Assembly: GCA_017880825.1 (NCBI GenBank)
Contig: JADGRN010000033.1
Coordinates: forward strand, 1 to 10,769
DNA: 10,769 nucleotides
From: Methylophilaceae bacterium
GTDB taxonomy: Bacteria > Pseudomonadota > Gammaproteobacteria > Burkholderiales > Methylophilaceae
Direction: 5' to 3'
Shown: in pieces, positions 7,280 through 10,769 of the stretch
Numbering within the stretch: position 1 is the first letter of the stretch
Layout: each line of letters begins with the position of its first letter
Notes under the pieces: model-generated
Databases searched by the model: none
The model's input: only the letters and a program-made list of their open reading frames with translations
What the model was told of the DNA's origin: nothing
Translations under genes and position numbers: made by a program

Positions 7280-9103
7280 TTAATAATCATTTCCAGGAAC
7301 TGATTGCTCAAGCTGCGATGCAGGCAAATATTGTTTATATGACTGCAATTCATCGCTTTCTAAGCTTGCGTTCTTGATCACTGTTGGGCGCAGGAAAATG
7401 ACCAGCTCGGTTTTACGAGTTGCATCGTTTTTTCCAGTAAATATCCTTCCAACAAGAGGTAAATCAGATAAACCGGGAACTTTGTCAGTATTCTTAAAAA
7501 TTTCATCCTGCATCAAACCACCCAGCACGGCTGTGTTGCCTGAATTTATCTGCAACATAGACTCCATTTCCCGTACTTCAATAATTGGGATATTGCTTGC
7601 AACAGTTAAATCAGGGTTGGGATCTTGTACAAACCCATTTTGACGGGAAACTGTAGGTCGAACATTGATATTTACTACCCCATTATCATTAATTTGGGGT
7701 GTCACACTCATAACAACACCTATTGGAACAGTGTTAGGAGTAGTCGTTACTGCTCTAATGTTTGCACCTCCTGCAACAGTTGCCTGTGAGATTTGTGACT
7801 GCACAGTAAAATACACCAGATTATTTACTACCTTTAGCACCGCAGTTTGATTATTAAGTACCATCAATTTTGGACTTGATAACACTTTTGTATCGCCGAA
7901 TTGCTTAAGTAAACTTATTGAAGCGGCAATATTTCTTGCAGCATTAAAATAACCAAAAGCAAAATGAGAAGTAGTCGATATACCTAAAGGATTTTGCCCA
8001 CGAGTAACAATTGCGCCAGTAATCGCGTCGAAAGATGCCCCAGCTCCTAGAGATTGATCAAATCGAAAACCGTTGCCTAACCGTTGCCAATCAATCCCGG
8101 CTTGAAAACTATCATTTAGTGTGACTTCTACAATCGTCGCTTCAATCAAGACCTGGCGTTTGGCGCTGGACATTACCTGATCTAAAAATTCCTGCACTCT
8201 TTCGTGCTGCTTGCTGGTACCTCGCACACTGATAACGCCTGCTTCCTGGTTGGCAATCACAGTGGCTGCAAACAGGGTTTTATATTCCGTTCTGGCTTCC
8301 TCACGTTCTTTCGCCGCCGTTGCGGCGTTGGTTGCTTGATTTGCAGCTTGAGGTGTTGCTGACGCTCCCTGTGCTGAAGCGCCAGGGTTAGCTGCCGCCG
8401 GGGTCTCGGACTGTGCTGTACTGCCGGTACGAGCAATAATGACTTCCTTGTCGGTTTCAGCCAGTATATCCTTGATATTGGCTATTAGCGTTGCCCAAAA
8501 ATGGTTTTTAGACTCACTGGAAACCAAAGTCCTGGAGCTATTGGTAGTGCCACCACCGCTTGAAGATGAACCGCCAGCTCCCCCTGTAGAAGCCGATCTG
8601 CCAGTACTGGCGATTTCTGATGCCACACCTACTGAGCCGGTAGTATCACGTGACATATTCACATAATCAACTTTATAGGTTCTCAACACCGGCTGATCGG
8701 GGCTTATGCTAAGCACGTTGCCTTCAATTTTATAAGTCAGGTCTACCTGCCTGGCCAGGCGCTCCAGAATGGCGGGCAAGGTTTGATCAACCGCATTCAG
8801 CGTGACCCTGCCCTGGATGGCCGGATTGATGTCAATATTGAGTTTACTTTCGCGCGCCAAGGCAAAGAGGATTTCCTTCACAGGCACCTCATTCACGACA
8901 ACACTATAGGTTTGTTCTTTGGCTTTGGCCTTGGGTGCTGGGACGAACGCGGTGCTTTTGACTGGCTTCGGAATATCTGCAGCCGCGGTGCTTGGCTTGT
9001 CAACCTGCTGCTGGTCGATATGCCCTAAAGACGGGCTGATGTTTGACTCATGTGCACAAGCTGCGAGGGCAAGCGTGATCAAGAGAACCCATATATTTTT
9101 CAT
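7280..9103 (-). CDS. mshL: MSHA biogenesis protein MshL (outer-membrane secretin, lipoprotein)
   Basis: This 607-residue secretin forms the outer-membrane gate for the pilus. A lipoprotein signal peptide ends in the lipobox LAAC with Cys16. Residue 17 is Ala, not Asp, consistent with outer-membrane sorting. A short STN/secretin N-domain spans about 66-135. A Gly/Ser run (166-197) and an Ala-rich run (227-265) form probable flexible insertions around the middle N-domain. The N-domain nearest the pore contains RQVLIEATIVEV (316-327). The C-terminal secretin domain carries VLSSPKLMVLNNQTA (407-421), VPIGVVMSVTPQI (459-471) and the family signature around VPGLSDLPLVGRIF (542-555), and ends with LVIFLRPTVI. 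All expected parts are present. The 3' half is noticeably AT-richer than the 5' part. The ATG is the first credible start, since an in-frame stop lies close upstream. No good Shine-Dalgarno sequence is seen. Confidence 0.92.
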   Translation of the reverse strand: MKNIWVLLITLALAACAHESNISPSLGHIDQQQVDKPSTAAADIPKPVKSTAFVPAPKAKAKEQTYSVVVNEVPVKEILFALARESKLNIDINPAIQGRVTLNAVDQTLPAILERLARQVDLTYKIEGNVLSISPDQPVLRTYKVDYVNMSRDTTGSVGVASEIASTGRSASTGGAGGSSSSGGGTTNSSRTLVSSESKNHFWATLIANIKDILAETDKEVIIARTGSTAQSETPAAANPGASAQGASATPQAANQATNAATAAKEREEARTEYKTLFAATVIANQEAGVISVRGTSKQHERVQEFLDQVMSSAKRQVLIEATIVEVTLNDSFQAGIDWQRLGNGFRFDQSLGAGASFDAITGAIVTRGQNPLGISTTSHFAFGYFNAARNIAASISLLKQFGDTKVLSSPKLMVLNNQTAVLKVVNNLVYFTVQSQISQATVAGGANIRAVTTTPNTVPIGVVMSVTPQINDNGVVNINVRPTVSRQNGFVQDPNPDLTVASNIPIIEVREMESMLQINSGNTAVLGGLMQDEIFKNTDKVPGLSDLPLVGRIFTGKNDATRKTELVIFLRPTVIKNASLESDELQSYKQYLPASQLEQSVPGNDY

Positions 9104-9145
9104 AAGCGCGCGAAAACATTCCCCAATGAAGTGCTACCTACTGTA

Positions 9146-9174
9146 TTTATCCCACAATTAGCATTAGACTGCAA
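9146..9174 (-). promoter_or_regulatory. Candidate sigma70-type promoter ahead of mshL
   Basis: In the 78-nt gap between mshM and mshL, the minus strand reads TTGCAG (9174-9169), a 17-nt spacer, then GATAAA (9151-9146). TGG directly precedes the -10 element, giving an extended -10 pattern. The -35 matches consensus at 3 of 6 positions and the -10 at 4 of 6. Transcription would start near 9138 and give a leader of about 35 nt before mshL. The match is modest in an AT-rich gap, so it could be chance. Confidence 0.3.
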
Positions 9175-9181
9175 CAATAAC

Positions 9182-10537
9182 TTATTGAAGTTGCTTTGTT
9201 TCTTCTAATATTCCACCTATCGTTCTCAGCTGCGGATGATAACTGCGTAAAGCGCTCGGCAACTTCTGCATTGCATGAGCAGCTTCGTCGCGATTAATGA
9301 AACTTCCATACAATATGGTCAGGAACGGTTTCCCATCCACCCGGGTGCGGTATACGTAAAGATTATCCAGTTCAACTTGCATAACCAAGGATTCCAGCTG
9401 TTGTTTTATTTGCTGGTCACTGCCACCGCCCATCAGCTGAATACTGACTGCGGAAATTGGCTGTTGTCCGAGCCAATTTTTGGTGGCCGCCAGACGGTTC
9501 TTTAAAATATCTTTGTGTTCTGCGACTGCATCCGCATTAACAACACTGGTATTGTCAGCTACGACTACGGGCGGAGCCGAAATAACCGGCTGCGTTTTAG
9601 CCTTTGCTACCGGTAAAACAGATGGCGTTGGCTTTAGGTTGAGCAAGTAACCTATCGCCAACCCCGCAATCAGTATTGCAACCATCCCAAAATACAGGTG
9701 TTTATTTTTTTGTGGCCTGGTTAGTTCTGCGCTGAATTCGCTATCTTTGATGGCCGCGCGCACGTGTTTAGGCACTACTTGATAGACATTATCTGAAAAT
9801 GCAGAAAGCATCGCCTTGTCAGCCAGAATATTCACTCGTCGCACCAGCCCTTGAGCAGTTTTGGAGAGAAGGCGAATGGCAGGTTTGGAAAACAAATGCG
9901 GGCCATAGTAACCAGCCGCTCGCAGACGAAAAATTATATATTCGTCAATCTCGCTTTCTTGCAGCGGTCCAAGATTAAAGCTATGGGTAATGCGCTCTCT
10001 GAGCTGACGAATCTGCGTTTCGTTGAGATTCACATCCAATTCAGGCTGGCCGAACAATACAATTTGCAGCAGCTTGTCGTGCTTGGTTTCAAGGTTAGAT
10101 AACAGCCGAATTTCTTCTAGCGTCGCCAGCGGCATACCTTGCGCTTCTTCGACAAAAATTACCACCTGCCTGCGCGAAGCATGGCGCTCCACCAAGTAAC
10201 TCTGAAGTGCCTGCATCACCTGCAAGCGATCAGCATTCTTCGGTAGTTTTAGCTGTAGCTCAAACGCAATGGCGTGCAATATATCTTCCGGAGCCACGCT
10301 GGGGTTGGCCAGATATACGCTTTCGACTTTTTCTGGCAGCAGCGTTTGCAGCATGCGGCACAGCATAGTCTTGCCACTGCCGACTTCGCCCACTACCTTG
10401 ATAATCCCTTCACCGCTGGTGACGGCGTAAATCAAAGCGTCCAGAATCGCACCACGGTTGCCACCAGAAAAGAAAAACTCCGTGTTTGGCGTTATCTTGA
10501 AAGGCGGCTGCTTCAAGCCGAAGTGCGCGTAATACAT
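9182..10537 (-). CDS. mshM: MSHA biogenesis protein MshM (ExeA-like AAA ATPase with transmembrane and SPOR-like C-terminus)
   Basis: This 451-residue protein begins with MYYAHFGLKQPPFKITP, the hallmark start of ExeA/GspA-like ATPases. Walker A is GEVGSGKT (50-57). Walker B is VVIFVEEAQ (125-133), with Glu130-Glu131 where ExeA relatives usually have Asp-Glu. Arginines in LRERITH (179-185) and GLVRR (230-234) fit sensor or arginine-finger roles. After the AAA domain (about 1-270) come one transmembrane helix (about 281-299), a Pro/Val/Ala-rich linker, and a C-terminal domain (about 370-445) with the pattern LTILYGSFINRDEAAHAMQKL, resembling SPOR or peptidoglycan-binding folds. ExeA couples ATP binding to secretin assembly through peptidoglycan, so MshM probably helps place MshL. 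The next gene is mshL. A good ribosome binding site supports the start. Confidence 0.87.
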   Translation of the reverse strand: MYYAHFGLKQPPFKITPNTEFFFSGGNRGAILDALIYAVTSGEGIIKVVGEVGSGKTMLCRMLQTLLPEKVESVYLANPSVAPEDILHAIAFELQLKLPKNADRLQVMQALQSYLVERHASRRQVVIFVEEAQGMPLATLEEIRLLSNLETKHDKLLQIVLFGQPELDVNLNETQIRQLRERITHSFNLGPLQESEIDEYIIFRLRAAGYYGPHLFSKPAIRLLSKTAQGLVRRVNILADKAMLSAFSDNVYQVVPKHVRAAIKDSEFSAELTRPQKNKHLYFGMVAILIAGLAIGYLLNLKPTPSVLPVAKAKTQPVISAPPVVVADNTSVVNADAVAEHKDILKNRLAATKNWLGQQPISAVSIQLMGGGSDQQIKQQLESLVMQVELDNLYVYRTRVDGKPFLTILYGSFINRDEAAHAMQKLPSALRSYHPQLRTIGGILEETKQLQ

Positions 10538-10542
10538 GGGAG

Positions 10543-10547
10543 CCTCT
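10543..10547 (-). promoter_or_regulatory. Shine-Dalgarno site of mshM overlapping the upstream stop
   Basis: The minus strand reads AGAGG five bases before the mshM ATG. The TAG stop of the preceding response-regulator-like frame (10548-10546) overlaps this site. A ribosome finishing the short frame would therefore stop on the mshM initiation site, which suggests translational coupling if that frame is translated. This is among the clearest ribosome binding sites in the window. Confidence 0.6.
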
Positions 10548-10749
10548 AATTAAGTCCCACATCACCGCGACAACGGCTTTGCGGGATGGGATGCGAGAAA
10601 GCTTTAGAGGTTCCTTCGATCCTTGAAGTCTTGATGCAACTGGATGCAGCCGCAAAAACATCAAAATCTTTGCCGAGCACGTAATGCAATGTATCTGTGA
10701 TCAGAGGATCATCGTCAATAATGATCAGGACGGGGTGCTGTGAGGCCAT
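10546..10749 (-). pseudogene. Response-regulator receiver fragment, probably a truncated remnant
   Basis: Starting from ATG at 10749, the first 36 residues look like the start of a CheY-type receiver domain. They comprise a hydrophobic strand (PVLIII), the acidic pocket Asp12-Asp13-Asp14 followed by Pro, an amphipathic helix (LITDTLHYVLG), and a second strand (DFDVFAAAS). After Ser36 (about 10642) the translation (SCIKTSRIEGTSKAF and on) no longer resembles a receiver, and it stops at 10546. The phosphoacceptor Asp and the rest of the domain are absent. The other two frames do not continue a receiver either, so a simple frameshift does not explain it; deletion is more likely. The frame is open upstream to the window edge (also a TTG at 10752), so the true start is uncertain. 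It could instead be a short functional leader peptide frame. Confidence 0.5.
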
Positions 10750-10769
10750 CAACTGAATTTTCTGCAGCG

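Noticed and set aside
9104..9120. GCGCGC palindrome just before the mshL start
   Set aside because: The arms are too short and there is no following T-run, so it is neither a terminator nor a clear operator.
10680..10720. TTGACG with a 17-base spacer and GATACA on the minus strand, resembling a promoter
   Set aside because: It falls inside the conserved receiver coding segment and the -10 match is only 3 of 6, so codon content explains it.

Overview
All recognisable genes in this window lie on the minus strand, so transcription runs from the right edge to the left edge. Together they form one compact gene cluster for an MSHA-type (mannose-sensitive haemagglutinin) type IV pilus assembly machine. 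Protein style, moderate GC content (roughly 45-50% in the segments counted by hand) and the form of the MshM, MshK and PilX-like proteins suggest a betaproteobacterium, possibly of the Nitrosomonadales type. That placement is an impression from sequence, not a proven assignment.

Layout in transcription order (right to left): a short ORF that begins like a two-component response regulator but breaks off after about 36 residues (10546-10749, open towards the window edge); mshM, an ExeA-like AAA ATPase with a transmembrane segment and a SPOR-like tail (9182-10537); mshL, a lipoprotein secretin (7280-9103); mshN, a membrane-anchored TPR protein (6015-7274); mshE, a GspE/PilB-type assembly ATPase with an N-terminal MshEN cyclic-di-GMP-binding domain (4211-5914); mshG, a GspF/PilC-type platform protein (2994-4199); an MshI/GspL-like single-span protein (1372-2973); mshJ, PilO-like (755-1375); mshK, PilP/GspC-like and exported (234-758); and the N-terminal 74 codons of a PilX-like protein with a GTG start (1-222).

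How they work together (family knowledge plus inference): MshE powers pilin extraction through MshG. The MshI-like protein, MshJ and MshK form the inner-membrane alignment complex. MshL is the outer-membrane pore. MshM and MshN probably help assemble or anchor the secretin across the peptidoglycan. The MshEN motif suggests that pilus extension responds to c-di-GMP. The major pilin and most minor pilin genes are not in the window and probably follow beyond the left edge, where the PilX-like gene begins.

Gene spacing is tight (ATGA overlaps at I/J and J/K; gaps of 5, 11, 11 and 20 nt elsewhere). The two largest gaps, 78 nt before mshL and 100 nt before mshE, are the only places where an internal promoter would fit. 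There is no gene-free stretch over 300 bases. I saw no tRNA, rRNA, CRISPR array, insertion sequence or convincing terminator. The machinery is a known class. The less ordinary points are the permuted gene order, the broken response regulator at the head, the GspL-like architecture of the MshI position, and a local AT-rich segment inside mshL.
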